DNA of 64,000 nucleotides from Oscillospiraceae bacterium (GTDB lineage: Bacteria; Bacillota; Clostridia; Oscillospirales; Acutalibacteraceae): positions 1,015,750 to 1,079,749 of the forward strand of contig JAKVOA010000001.1 of NCBI GenBank assembly GCA_022483045.1. The letters are read 5' to 3'. Under the pieces are notes generated by a model, which ran no database searches, was not told the origin of the DNA, and saw only the letters and a program-made list of their open reading frames with translations. The translations under genes were made by a program, and so were the position numbers. Shown one piece after another: positions 1 to 8,327 of the stretch (within the stretch, counting starts at the first letter, position 1; each line of letters starts with the position of its first letter).

Positions 1-1135
1 CTGCAATGGTTGTATCCTCTGTTTCACCGGAACGGTGTGAAACAATCGCTGCATAACCAGAACGGTCTGCCAAACGCATCGCCTCCATTGTTTCAGAAAG
101 GCTGCCGATTTGGTTGAGCTTAATGAGAATTGCATTACCGCATGCATTTTGAATTCCTTTTTGCAGCCGTTCAACATTTGTTACAAAAAGGTCGTCCCCT
201 ACAAGTTGCACTTTGCTGCCCAATTCGTGGGTCAGCTTTTGCCATGCAGGCCAGTCTTCCTCGCCAAGAGGATCTTCAATCGAATAGATTGGATAGCGCT
301 CGGCAAGGTATTTCCAGTAATCAATAAGTTCATCTGCCGTAAAAGAGCGCTGCCTTTTGGGCAATAGATAGGTGCCCTCCTTTGTGGACCATTCGCTCGC
401 CGCAGCATCAATCGCCAACACAAAATCATCCTGCATCTGGTAACCGGCTGTTTCGACAGCACGAATGATAAACTGCAGTGCCTCTTCATCACTTTTTAAG
501 TCTGGTGCATAGCCACCCTCATCCCCCACTGCAGTGGAAAGGTGCTCTGCTTTCAGCAAAGAAGCAAGTATGTGAAACACTTCCGCACACATGCGCAAAC
601 CCTCGTGAAAGCTTTCTGCACCAACCGGCATAATCATAAATTCTTGTATGTCAACGGTGTTGCCCGCATGGGCCCCGCCATTGAGAATATTCATCATGGG
701 AACCGGCAAAGTCACTGCATTTTGACCACCCAAAAAGCGAAACAAGGGCACGCCCTGCTGCTTTGCTGCTGCCTTTGCGCAGGAAAGGGAAACTGCCAGC
801 AGTGCATTTGCCCCTAATCTGGATTTGCTCTCGCTGCCGTCTAAGGCAAACATTGCGCGGTCAATCGCTTCTGTGTCACACACATCCATGCCGCAAAGGT
901 GCTCGGAAATGACCGTATTGATGTTTCTGACAGCCTGCAGGACGCCTTTCCCGCCGTAGCGGTGCTGGTCCCTGTCACGCAGTTCCAGTGCCTCATAGGC
1001 GCCTGTAGAAGCTCCACTTGGCACTGCCGCGCAGGCTGCAATGCCGTCGGCAAGAGTTACCTCTGCCTCAACTGTAGGGTTTCCGCGGGAATCTAATATT
1101 TCGCGCGCGGCCACCCTTTCGATTTTCTCTTTCAT
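1..1135 (-). CDS. eno: enolase, 5' part (gene runs off the left edge)
   Basis: Phosphopyruvate hydratase, cytoplasmic glycolytic enzyme that converts 2-phosphoglycerate to PEP with Mg2+. Translating the minus strand from the ATG at 1135 gives a continuous frame of about 378 codons to the window edge. It carries the enolase N-terminal motif [11 protein letters not shown], the [14 protein letters not shown] segment, [15 protein letters not shown], the acid/base region VGDEGGYAP, metal-ligand stretches [10 protein letters not shown] and [10 protein letters not shown], and the start of the C-terminal [11 protein letters not shown]. The last ~50 residues lie outside the window. An AAAGGAAG ribosome site sits just before the ATG. 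No convincing promoter was seen in the 190 bases upstream. Identification is certain; only the 3' end is missing. Confidence 0.97.
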   Translation of the reverse strand, partial: MKEKIERVAAREILDSRGNPTVEAEVTLADGIAACAAVPSGASTGAYEALELRDRDQHRYGGKGVLQAVRNINTVISEHLCGMDVCDTEAIDRAMFALDGSESKSRLGANALLAVSLSCAKAAAKQQGVPLFRFLGGQNAVTLPVPMMNILNGGAHAGNTVDIQEFMIMPVGAESFHEGLRMCAEVFHILASLLKAEHLSTAVGDEGGYAPDLKSDEEALQFIIRAVETAGYQMQDDFVLAIDAAASEWSTKEGTYLLPKRQRSFTADELIDYWKYLAERYPIYSIEDPLGEEDWPAWQKLTHELGSKVQLVGDDLFVTNVERLQKGIQNACGNAILIKLNQIGSLSETMEAMRLADRSGYAAIVSHRSGETEDTTIA

Positions 1136-1273
1136 AACAACTTCCTTTCGTTTTCTAAAAATTGTCTTTTATGCTGCGAAAGATAGTCTTTCCCATTTTC
1201 TTTATTTCACTTGTAAAACTTCAGAAAAACGGTCTGCAAAAAATGATTGCCATGCAGTAAAGGAAATAAAAAA

Positions 1274-1302
1274 AGTCCGGCAGTCGTAAAGACTGCCGAA
1301 CT
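1274..1302 (-). terminator. rho-independent terminator of the O-antigen-ligase-like gene
   Basis: A 12-bp stem (one G-U pair) with loop GTAAA is followed, on the minus strand, by a run of T (A-run 1267-1274 on plus). It lies 25 bases after the stop codon at 1327 and separates this unit from enolase. Confidence 0.85.
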
Positions 1303-1326
1303 AAATTAGCAATTTTTAAAAATCTT

Positions 1327-2544
1327 TTAATCCATATAGCCTGGGCTTACCCTGCTTGTACTTGTATAGTAATAACTGCGAGACGTGGCAGGCACTGCCG
1401 ACTTCTTTTTGATGCAGATACCTGTTGCGGAAAACAGGATAAAGAAAAGCATACCGGTCTGCGTCCAGGAAATGGTGACATCTGTACAGCCATGCACCAA
1501 GGTCATTACCATGACAGAGAGGAAAAGCAGATCCGCATTGCAGGCATGTTTTCTGCGGATACGATGAACAATTTCACGCAGATAATGGACGCCAAAAATC
1601 ACCAGCACAGCACTGCCGATAATTCCGAAATTGAGCAGACAGTCCAAGTACAAATTGTGGCAGTGATAGGTAGGATAGGTTCCAAAAGCTTCATGGATCA
1701 TGCTGTAGGCGCGCATACCACGGCCAAGCAGCGGTGTCTGCGCAATGCCCTGCAGAGCGCCGTGCCAAATGGAAAGGCGCTGGTCTGTCGTGTAGGTAAT
1801 GGCTTCAATGCGGGGAAAGAGCTGCGGCAGCACACGATTCGCTGCAAAGAACAGCACAACAACACCAATATAAAGGCCGGCAAGTTTATTGCGGCGTTTA
1901 TACAGCAAAAATGCCAAGACTCCACAGGTCATTGCCGCTAAGGCCGACATGGAACTGCACAGATAGAGTCCCAGAAAATTCATGCCCAAAATGACCGTAT
2001 AAAGCGGCAGAAAGCGGTGATTGCGCAGTGCCCGGTAAAGAATAATGGCAACTGTAAACTCGACCATCATGCCAAAATAATTGGCATTTTCAAAAAATGA
2101 AACCGGACGGTAAGATGGATTTGACGCAAAGGTAGCCGCTTTTTGAAAAATAGCCACCAGCACCGCAGGCACACTCATCAGGCACGCCAGATCCAGCATT
2201 TTGTCAAACAGCGGCCGTACCATAACTGTACGCAGATACATGCCGTAAACCAGCATACCCATAAGCATCAGCGTCATGACCATGCCCGAATAATTTTTGT
2301 AGCAAGCGGCCACAAAAAAGGAAAGAGTTAAAAAACCAAACAGCAGCTTAAAATAGGGAGAATTAAAGACTTTCTCTCTTTTCTGAAAATCAGCCATTAC
2401 ATAAAAAGCAGCTACAATAATCATAATGCCGCAAACTGAACTGGGCAGATAAAGCGAACCCACTACAAGCAGTGCCAGAAACCCATCTGCAAAAGCGGTA
2501 TCTTTTTGCAAGCGCACAATAAAGTTCTCTGCCGACGCTGCCAA
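1327..2544 (-). CDS. O-antigen ligase / polymerase-like multispanning membrane protein
   Basis: About 405 residues with some ten hydrophobic segments and, near residues 265-305, the Wzy_C-type loop of O-antigen ligases and polysaccharide polymerases: a GRGMRAYSMIHEAFG segment, then the conserved histidine in YHCHNLYLDCLLNFGIIG. Family members join or polymerise lipid-linked glycans on the outer side of the cytoplasmic membrane. No glycan biosynthesis gene is adjacent, so the substrate is unknown. The start is uncertain: the longest frame begins with TTG at 2544 without a well-placed ribosome site, and a GTG at 2517 is an alternative. A strong promoter (2672-2700) and its own terminator make it a single-gene unit. 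Confidence 0.8.
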   Translation of the reverse strand: MAASAENFIVRLQKDTAFADGFLALLVVGSLYLPSSVCGIMIIVAAFYVMADFQKREKVFNSPYFKLLFGFLTLSFFVAACYKNYSGMVMTLMLMGMLVYGMYLRTVMVRPLFDKMLDLACLMSVPAVLVAIFQKAATFASNPSYRPVSFFENANYFGMMVEFTVAIILYRALRNHRFLPLYTVILGMNFLGLYLCSSMSALAAMTCGVLAFLLYKRRNKLAGLYIGVVVLFFAANRVLPQLFPRIEAITYTTDQRLSIWHGALQGIAQTPLLGRGMRAYSMIHEAFGTYPTYHCHNLYLDCLLNFGIIGSAVLVIFGVHYLREIVHRIRRKHACNADLLFLSVMVMTLVHGCTDVTISWTQTGMLFFILFSATGICIKKKSAVPATSRSYYYTSTSRVSPGYMD

Positions 2545-2671
2545 GGCCCTAATCTGTGTGATTTGGACCAGCTCCCTTCTCTTTTCCGCGTAAGCGTGGA
2601 AAATTCATCAAAAGCAATGTCTGTTTTTGCCAAGTGTACAGGCATATCAACTCATTTTTAGTTGTAACTTT

Positions 2672-2700
2672 ATTATAATCATCCTTTTACAGAAAGGCAA
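2672..2700 (-). promoter_or_regulatory. sigma-A promoter for the O-antigen-ligase-like gene
   Basis: Minus strand TTGCCT (2695-2700), 17-bp spacer, TATAAT (2672-2677). The predicted leader of about 120 nt contains a small hairpin at 2582-2604. The rest of the 340-bp gap to 2885 holds the promoter region of the divergent ATPase. Confidence 0.75.
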
Positions 2701-2885
2701 CTAGGAAAATGCTGAATCCGTCAAAAATTATAATAACTTTTTGTCTGCTTTGTACACTAATGTTCCTATCTGTGAACAAATCGAAAAGCTTTTAAAAAAA
2801 GCGTACTTTTTCTGCCCGTGTACAGACAAAATATAGTATAATAGCTTTCAGTATGGATTTTGTGTCTAATAAGGAGTGCAAGTCT

Positions 2886-5234
2886 ATGGAGCGTTTGCCA
2901 ACCGATGTTAAGGCCGGCCTCTCCCGCGAAGAAGTGCATGCGCGGGTGCAGCAAGGTCTTGTCAACGGTGAGGACGAGATAAAAACACAGAGCGTCAATC
3001 AGATTATCCGAAAAAACATCATTACGCCATTCAATATTTTAAACTTGGTTTTAGGCGCTCTTGTTTTTTCCGTTGGCTCTTACAAAAATATGCTTTTTAT
3101 GGGGGTTATGGTCTGCAACACGGTTGTCGGCTGCTTCCAGGAAATCCGCGCAAAAAGGACCATTGATAAGCTGTCGCTTATTTCTGCCCCAAAAGCGCAT
3201 GTGCTGCGGGATGGAAAACTTTGGGATGTGCCAGTTGCAAAAATTGTGTTGGACGATATTGTACAGCTGACAACCGGAAACCAAATCTGCTCTGACTGCG
3301 TCATTGCTGATGGCACCTGTGAAGTCAACGAGTCCCTCATTACCGGCGAAAGCGACCCCATTCTCAAGCAGCCGGGTGACCACCTGCTTTCCGGAAGCTT
3401 TATCGTCTCTGGCACCTGCCGTGCACAGGTAGAGCATGTTGGCCGGGACAACTATGCCGCAAAGATAACCGGAAGTGCTAAGTACGTAAAAAAGACAAAC
3501 AGCGAGATCATGAAAAGCATCAATCTGATTATCCGCATTATCGGCTTTGCATTGATTCCGGTTGGTTTGGCTTTGTTCTATAAAGAAACAGTGCTCTCTC
3601 ACTCGACCTACGCCCAAGCAATTGTCAGCACTGTTGCTGCACTGGTCGGCATGGTACCAGAAGGTCTGGTCCTGTTGACAAGCATCGTGCTGGCAAGCAG
3701 TGTTGTGCGCCTCTCTTTTCGCAACGCATTAGTGCAGGAACTATACTCAATTGAAACGCTTGCCCGCGTGGATACAATCTGTCTGGATAAAACAGGCACA
3801 ATTACAGAAGGAACCATGCAAGTAGATGAAATGGAGCCTTTGACGAATCAATTTACGCCGGAGCAGCTTGCAGATGCTGTAGCGGCTGTCACACATACCC
3901 TGCACGACTCCAACCCAACCGCAGAAGCAATGAAAGAAAAATATCCAAATGACCCTGGCTGGGAAAGTCAATCCGCGGTTCCGTTTTCCTCCGCACGCAA
4001 ATGGAGCGGCGTCTATTTTGCACAGCGGGGCACTTATGTAGTTGGTGCTGGAGAGTTCATTTTGGGCAACCGGTTTGACACCCTGCGCGCCAAAGCCGAT
4101 GCAGCCGCAAAGAAAGGGCAGCGGGTTTTGCTGCTGGCACACAGCACACAGCCTTTCGGCGACGACGGCCGTACGCTGCCAACAGACATTGAGCCGATTG
4201 CCCTGTTGTTTTTGAGTGACCGGATACGCAAAAGTGCCCGTGAAACACTGCAGTATTTTGCCGACCAAAATGTTAACCTAAAAGTAATCTCCGGCGATAA
4301 CGCCGTTACTGTTGCAAATATTGCTGAAAAAGCAGGCTTGGAACACGCCGACCGCTGGGTCGATGCCACTACTCTGCAGACAGAAGAAGATATTCGGAAA
4401 GCGGTAAAAAAATACACCATTTTCGGCCGGGTCACACCGCAGCAGAAACTGCAGATTGTAAAGGCTCTGAAAGCAGACGGGCATACGGTAGCAATGACAG
4501 GAGACGGCGTAAACGATGTGTTGGCGCTGAAAGAAAGCGACTGCAGCATTGCCATGGCCTCTGGCAGCGATGCGGCACGCACTGTTTCACAGATTGTGCT
4601 GCTTGACTCAGACTTTGCCTCAATGCCTCACATTGTTGCCGAAGGCCGGCGCTCGATTAACAACCTGCAGCGCTCCTCTTCCCTGTTCTTAATCAAAGCT
4701 TTTTTCAGCACAATTCTTGCTGTCTGCTTCATTTTCATTCAAAGCCGCTACCCCTTCCAGCCCATTCAGTTTACTCTACTGAATGCACTTGCAATCGGTT
4801 TCCCGTCTTTTGTGCTTTCACTGGAACCCAACCGCGAACGTGTGCATGGTAGTTTTATGCGAAATATTATCAAGAAAGCGATTCCCGGAACGTTGACGAT
4901 GGTCTTCAGTGTTTTGCTGCTGGAAGCTGTCAATTTCTATGTACAGTTGCCGTATGACCAGCTTTCTACAACAGCTGTCGTCCTGATGGCTTTTACTATG
5001 CTGATGATTCTATTTCGTGTATGTATGCCGTTTAACGGAAAACATGTACTGCTGTTTGTTTCTATGTGTGTTTTGTTTTTGCTGGCGTATATTTTCTGCG
5101 GAAGTATATTCAGCCTGACACCGCTTAATGCATCAATGCTGTTGGTTTTACTGCCGCTGATTTTTGCCTCGGTCAGCATGTTTATGATGTTCCTGCACTT
5201 GATTGAACGGATCTTAATGCGCCGGGTCGGCTGA
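2886..5234 (+). CDS. cation-translocating P-type ATPase, CtpE-like
   Basis: E1-E2 ATPase that pumps a cation across the cytoplasmic membrane. In order: actuator domain with LITGESDPILKQPGD, the M4 segment MVPEGLVLLTS, the phosphorylation motif CLDKTGTITEG, a nucleotide-binding domain, the hinge MTGDGVNDVLALKESDC, then C-terminal membrane helices. The PEGL motif and overall pattern resemble mycobacterial CtpE, a calcium-uptake ATPase, more than MgtA or heavy-metal pumps; there is no N-terminal metal-binding domain. Substrate Ca2+ is inference. The ATG at 2886 is preferred (782 aa) because AAGGAG at 2871-2876 lies 9 nt upstream; a longer frame begins at 2853. TATAAT at 2837-2842 is a plausible -10. 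Single-gene unit with its own terminator. Confidence 0.88.
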   Translation: MERLPTDVKAGLSREEVHARVQQGLVNGEDEIKTQSVNQIIRKNIITPFNILNLVLGALVFSVGSYKNMLFMGVMVCNTVVGCFQEIRAKRTIDKLSLISAPKAHVLRDGKLWDVPVAKIVLDDIVQLTTGNQICSDCVIADGTCEVNESLITGESDPILKQPGDHLLSGSFIVSGTCRAQVEHVGRDNYAAKITGSAKYVKKTNSEIMKSINLIIRIIGFALIPVGLALFYKETVLSHSTYAQAIVSTVAALVGMVPEGLVLLTSIVLASSVVRLSFRNALVQELYSIETLARVDTICLDKTGTITEGTMQVDEMEPLTNQFTPEQLADAVAAVTHTLHDSNPTAEAMKEKYPNDPGWESQSAVPFSSARKWSGVYFAQRGTYVVGAGEFILGNRFDTLRAKADAAAKKGQRVLLLAHSTQPFGDDGRTLPTDIEPIALLFLSDRIRKSARETLQYFADQNVNLKVISGDNAVTVANIAEKAGLEHADRWVDATTLQTEEDIRKAVKKYTIFGRVTPQQKLQIVKALKADGHTVAMTGDGVNDVLALKESDCSIAMASGSDAARTVSQIVLLDSDFASMPHIVAEGRRSINNLQRSSSLFLIKAFFSTILAVCFIFIQSRYPFQPIQFTLLNALAIGFPSFVLSLEPNRERVHGSFMRNIIKKAIPGTLTMVFSVLLLEAVNFYVQLPYDQLSTTAVVLMAFTMLMILFRVCMPFNGKHVLLFVSMCVLFLLAYIFCGSIFSLTPLNASMLLVLLPLIFASVSMFMMFLHLIERILMRRVG

Positions 5235-5236
5235 CC

Positions 5237-5282
5237 AAAGAAGCGGCGGGACAGATGATACACCTGTCCCGCCGCTTCTTTT
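5237..5282 (+). terminator. strong terminator after the P-type ATPase
   Basis: A 16-bp GC-rich stem (AAGAAGCGGCGGGACA arm) closes a short loop and ends in a T-run. It begins 3 bases after the stop codon and could also stop minus-strand transcription. Confidence 0.9.
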
Positions 5283-5378
5283 ATACACGCTGTTCTGTTG
5301 TGGCTGCTAACAAACGACTCGGTTTCTGCATACTTTATATAGCAGGCTCTTCCGAAAACCCGAGGCAAGGAGCTTTTT

Positions 5379-5915
5379 ATGAATCAGCTTTGCTGTAAAG
5401 CAGCTTTAACAGATACTTTTCGTGACTTATGGACACAACACGTAATGTGGACCCGTTCTTTTATCATCAGTACCGCAGCATCTCTGGACGATTTAAAGTA
5501 TGTTACAGAGCGGCTGATGAGAAATCCCGCCGATTTTGCAAAAATCCTCTGCAACTATTATGGCAGCAAAAAAGCCCAAAAATTTCAGCAACTTTTGGCC
5601 GAGCATCTCTCGATTGCAGGAGCACTCGTTGGCGCATTAAAAGCAGGAAATACAGACTTAGCAAATACAGAACGGAAAAAATGGTATGCAAATGCCGAAG
5701 AGATTGCAGAATATTTAGCCTGCATCAATCCGTACTGGTCAAAGGAAAAATGGAAATGTCTTTTAGATGAACATTTAAAAATGACCGAAGAAGAGGCAGT
5801 GTACCGGCTGAATGGAAATTATGAAAAAGATATTGCAAAGTACGACCTAATCAGCTGCCAGGCTTTGGCGATGGGCGACTATATGGCCGAGGGAATAATC
5901 AGACAATTTTCATAA
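5379..5915 (+). CDS. conserved helical protein of unknown function
   Basis: 178 residues, soluble, no signal peptide, predicted almost all alpha-helical. Visible pattern: WTQHVMWTRSFIISTA near the N-terminus, then NPADFAKILCNYYGSKKA, an amphipathic stretch, WYANAEEIAEYLACINPYW, and a C-terminal segment ending in MGDYMAEGIIRQFS. Similar proteins are common in Clostridia and are sometimes mislabelled acetylglutamate kinase; nothing here resembles that kinase fold. The fixed Trp, His and Arg residues suggest a small four-helix ligand- or metal-binding bundle, but that is inference. AAGGAG lies 7-8 nt before the ATG. It is a single-gene unit flanked by terminators on both sides. Confidence 0.75.
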   Translation: MNQLCCKAALTDTFRDLWTQHVMWTRSFIISTAASLDDLKYVTERLMRNPADFAKILCNYYGSKKAQKFQQLLAEHLSIAGALVGALKAGNTDLANTERKKWYANAEEIAEYLACINPYWSKEKWKCLLDEHLKMTEEEAVYRLNGNYEKDIAKYDLISCQALAMGDYMAEGIIRQFS

Positions 5916-5926
5916 TCTGGTGAATG

Positions 5927-5948
5927 GCCGCCTTTAGGCGGCTTTTTT
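5927..5948 (+). terminator. terminator after the helical protein
   Basis: GCCGCC-TTTA-GGCGGC hairpin followed by six T, 12 bases after the stop codon. Confidence 0.9.
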
Positions 5949-5996
5949 GTTCTCTACTGCTTGATACTTTTTAGAAAAAGCAAAATTTCCCTCGTT

Positions 5997-6011
5997 GTTT
6001 AAAATTCATTG
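5997..6011. repeat. left copy of 15-bp target-site duplication
   Basis: GTTTAAAATTCATTG, identical to 7220-7234. It abuts the left terminal inverted repeat of the IS30-family element, and identity stops at both ends of the 15 bases. Confidence 0.8.
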
Positions 6012-7219
6012 GTAAATTGTAAAATCGAATTGAACACATAAAAAGGTCCATGGTGAATGGACTCATCTGTTAGAATAAAGTTACCACACAAAACTCTGAC
6101 AGAAGGGACCAAACGCCATGGAATATAGTCATTCTATCATAATCTCGGCAGAACGCAAGCGTGGACAGCACCTGAGAGCAGAAGAACGGGGAGCAATCCA
6201 ACAACTAAAAAAGCTAGGATATTCAAACAGAGCCGTCGCCCGGATGATCAATTGCAGCCCATCAACCGTCGGTTATGAGCTGCAGCGCGGAACGCCTCCT
6301 TATTGCGGTCACGGTCGCAGGCCCGGATACACTGCAAAGAGAGGAGCCGCCGTATACTGTGCGAACCGCAGCCACTGCCGCCGCACCAGAAGCATACCAA
6401 GAGACTCGGCCTTCCTTCGCTGGACAGCGGAGCAGGTGCGTGTGCATAAATGGTCGTTCGATGCCTGCGTAGGCCATGCAAGGAGCAAAGGCTTGTTTCC
6501 CGCAGATGAAATCTCCTGTACCAAAACACTCTATAACCTTCTTTGGAAAGGCGAAATAGTGCTTACGCCCTTTGATCTTCCTGAGGCTCTGACAAGGAGA
6601 AAGCGTGGGAACCCCCGCATTTCCAAACGTTTGAACGGCAAAAGTCTGGATGAACGGCCGGCCGAAGTGAATCAGCGAAACACCTTTGGCCACTGGGAAT
6701 CGGACACGGTGCTTGGACGAAAAAAGAAAGGTGAGCCAGTAGTGTTTACCATTGTGGAGCGATTGACCGGCTACTGTCTCGCCTTTCGGGTAGATGGGAA
6801 AACAACGAACGGAATCGCCGATGCTATGAGGCAGTTGCACGACCAGTTTGGGGAACGATTCGGCGAGATATTCCGCAGTATTACAACGGATAATGGCAGT
6901 GAATTCGCAGCTTTTTCTGCATTTGAGGCATTGGGAACTACCGTCTATTTCGCACATCCTTATTCCGCTTGGGAGCGGCCAGTAAATGAGCGTACAAATC
7001 GTGTCTTGAGGCGTTTCATACCTAAAGGGGTGTCCATTCAAAACTACTTTAATGAAGCTGTCCAAATGTTTGCAGATGAGATAAACGCACTGCCGAGAAA
7101 GCGGCTTGGTTACCTCGCACCAGAAGAACTGTTCGATGCCCAACTTGACTTGATTTGTGCTCGGCCATGACCCCACACTTTTATTCTTTCTGAGTGTTCA
7201 ATTTGTTATTGCAATTTTC
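6012..7219 (+). mobile_element. complete IS30-family insertion sequence, 1208 bp
   Basis: One transposase gene between imperfect terminal inverted repeats at 6012-6042 and 7189-7219 (23 of 31 positions match by eye; the shared core is AATTGAACAC). It is bounded by a 15-bp direct repeat. All parts of a working element are present: intact transposase with DDE residues, both ends and a perfect target duplication. This suggests a fairly recent insertion. Its right-hand duplication lies in the tail of a decayed phage gene, so the IS landed in or at the edge of the prophage remnant. Confidence 0.85.
6118..7170 (+). CDS. IS30-family transposase
   Basis: 350 residues, full length for the family. The N-terminal helix-turn-helix region (residues ~18-60) includes LRAEERGAIQQLKKLGYSNR and the typical SPSTVGYELQRG. 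The DDE integrase core follows: GHWESDTVLGRKKKG (first Asp), SITTDNGSEF (second Asp) and ERPVNERTNRVLRRFIPKG (the Glu region, where WERPVNE replaces the commoner WERG.NEN). It catalyses cut or copy and paste of the surrounding element. The ATG follows GAAGGGACC, a moderate ribosome site. A 304-residue frame on the opposite strand is antisense and not a gene. Confidence 0.93.
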   Translation: MEYSHSIIISAERKRGQHLRAEERGAIQQLKKLGYSNRAVARMINCSPSTVGYELQRGTPPYCGHGRRPGYTAKRGAAVYCANRSHCRRTRSIPRDSAFLRWTAEQVRVHKWSFDACVGHARSKGLFPADEISCTKTLYNLLWKGEIVLTPFDLPEALTRRKRGNPRISKRLNGKSLDERPAEVNQRNTFGHWESDTVLGRKKKGEPVVFTIVERLTGYCLAFRVDGKTTNGIADAMRQLHDQFGERFGEIFRSITTDNGSEFAAFSAFEALGTTVYFAHPYSAWERPVNERTNRVLRRFIPKGVSIQNYFNEAVQMFADEINALPRKRLGYLAPEELFDAQLDLICARP

Positions 7220-7234
7220 GTTTAAAATTCATTG
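7220..7234. repeat. right copy of 15-bp target-site duplication
   Basis: Second copy of GTTTAAAATTCATTG, directly after the right inverted repeat of the IS. Confidence 0.8.
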
Positions 7235-7660
7235 TATGAACAACAAATAAACAATGAATGAGTTAAGAACAAAAAATAAAGCCGCACAGATAAGCCAAAA
7301 TGACTTAACCATGCGGTTTACTTCAGAAAGTTTTACAATTGCTTTTGCCACTGTATCAGCAACGGTTCTAAACATCTTTTTGACTTTCGCACTTTCTTTA
7401 AAGAAATTTCAGAGTTGCCTTCCCGATTGCGGATACTGCTTGAGTGGCAGGGCCTTTGATTTTGTTAAATCCGTCCGCCAATGTCTGTAGATATGGCTTT
7501 GCTGTATTATCTAAAGTTTTAACGGCGCTAACGGTTTTTTCTACCATCGTACTGACTTTTTGTGCCAGTGCCTGTGCGCTTGTGCACCTGCGCTGCTCTG
7601 GTTCAGGGTGCCTTCCCCGCCGTCTGCAAAAAGCTGTAAATAAATTTTCTGCTTTTTCAT
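7229..7660 (-). pseudogene. phage structural protein fragment with N-terminal LQLFADGG motif
   Basis: From the ATG at 7660 the translation begins MKKQKIYLQLFADGGEGT, then leaves frame after about 25 codons. The reading continues in a second frame (QKVSTMVEKTVSAVKTLDN ..., helical) and shifts again near 7400 into a segment ending with a hydrophobic stretch at 7229. The N-terminus matches the L-Q-[LF]-F-A cleavage motif found on ribosomal protein L27 precursors and on some phage capsid and scaffold proteins that are trimmed by Prp. A Prp-type protease gene lies 7 bases upstream. The later helical part resembles tail or tape-measure segments but I cannot assign it. The 3' end reaches the IS target duplication. 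Confidence 0.6.
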
Positions 7661-7666
7661 AATTCT

Positions 7667-8017
7667 TTACCCCCGAATTTTTGAAACTTTCGCTTGTTTT
7701 TTGTCCTGACAGTTTAACATCGTGCCGCCCTGCACAATCCGCACGTTTGCGGGATAATCTTCAGCGATCATCCGAACGCCAACAAAAAAGGAATCTAGCA
7801 GGAGCCGCGCGCTCTCCGATAAATTTCTGTAGCATATAACGGCCTTTCCGGCCCTTATATCACTTGTTATGTGGTCTTTGGTTAATTCTTCGATCGATGC
7901 GATAAAAGTCTGCACCAACGCCGATACCGCCGCACAGACAATGTCCTGCCCGCGTTCTGCGTACCCTGCGTGGCCGGATATCACAAAGCCGCCATTATGG
8001 CGGCGAATTTCAAGCAA
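7667..8017 (-). CDS. phage-borne ribosomal-processing-type cysteine protease (Prp family)
   Basis: 116 residues with the Prp signature: ISGHAGYAERGQDIVCAAVSALVQT, which supplies the catalytic histidine (GHA) and cysteine (DIVCAAVS) residues. Chromosomal Prp lies between rplU and rpmA and removes the N-terminus of L27. Phage copies sit in head modules, and in staphylococcal phage 80-alpha capsid and scaffold proteins are trimmed at the same motif. This copy lies among capsid genes and directly before a frame starting with LQLFADGG, so phage-protein maturation is the likely original role. The frame is intact although its neighbours are broken. It starts at the ATG at 8017 after a weak AAGGAGTG site. 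Confidence 0.85.
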   Translation of the reverse strand: MLEIRRHNGGFVISGHAGYAERGQDIVCAAVSALVQTFIASIEELTKDHITSDIRAGKAVICYRNLSESARLLLDSFFVGVRMIAEDYPANVRIVQGGTMLNCQDKKQAKVSKIRG

Positions 8018-8123
8018 TTGGCATCACTCCTTAAAAATGGGCATAGAAAAAGCACCCTACGAGTAATGTAAAGTGCTTAAACCCACTCTATTAAATTCTC
8101 GTTTACGGCGTTGTCTCGAATAC

Positions 8124-8327
8124 CTAAGAACTGGCGTTCTTTGCCTCAATAATCTCAAACCAAGATGAAGGATAAGCATAGTGATCACCATGCTTATCCG
8201 TATAGGCAAGCCACTTTTCAGCATTGGAACATTTCGGCCTTCGAACATCATATATTATGCCCTTTTGGAAATCGCCATTTGGCTTATCAAGTATATATTT
8301 CACTTTAATCGTTCCATTCGTCGACAT
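8124..8327 (-). CDS. small phage protein, possible immunity partner of the upstream toxin domain
   Basis: 67 residues beginning MSTNGTIKVKYILDKPNGDF. The ATG at 8327 is chosen over one at 8336 because AAAGGG ends immediately before the latter and 9 nt before the former. The pattern (KVKYI, GIIYDVR, then WLAYTDKHGDHYAYPSSWFEII) is typical of small proteins that directly follow minor-head/toxin genes in Firmicute phages. Its start overlaps the 3' end of the toxin-like frame by 23 bp, implying translational coupling. Immunity to the toxin domain is inference from position only. The frame is intact. Confidence 0.6.
   Translation of the reverse strand: MSTNGTIKVKYILDKPNGDFQKGIIYDVRRPKCSNAEKWLAYTDKHGDHYAYPSSWFEIIEAKNASS

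Noticed and set aside
6262..7176. 304-residue minus-strand open frame
   Set aside because: Exactly antisense to the IS30 transposase, with no ribosome site and no family resemblance.
7235..7660. Plus-strand frames of 78 and 72 residues after the IS
   Set aside because: They are antisense to the phage fragment that starts with MKKQKIYLQLFADGG on the minus strand.
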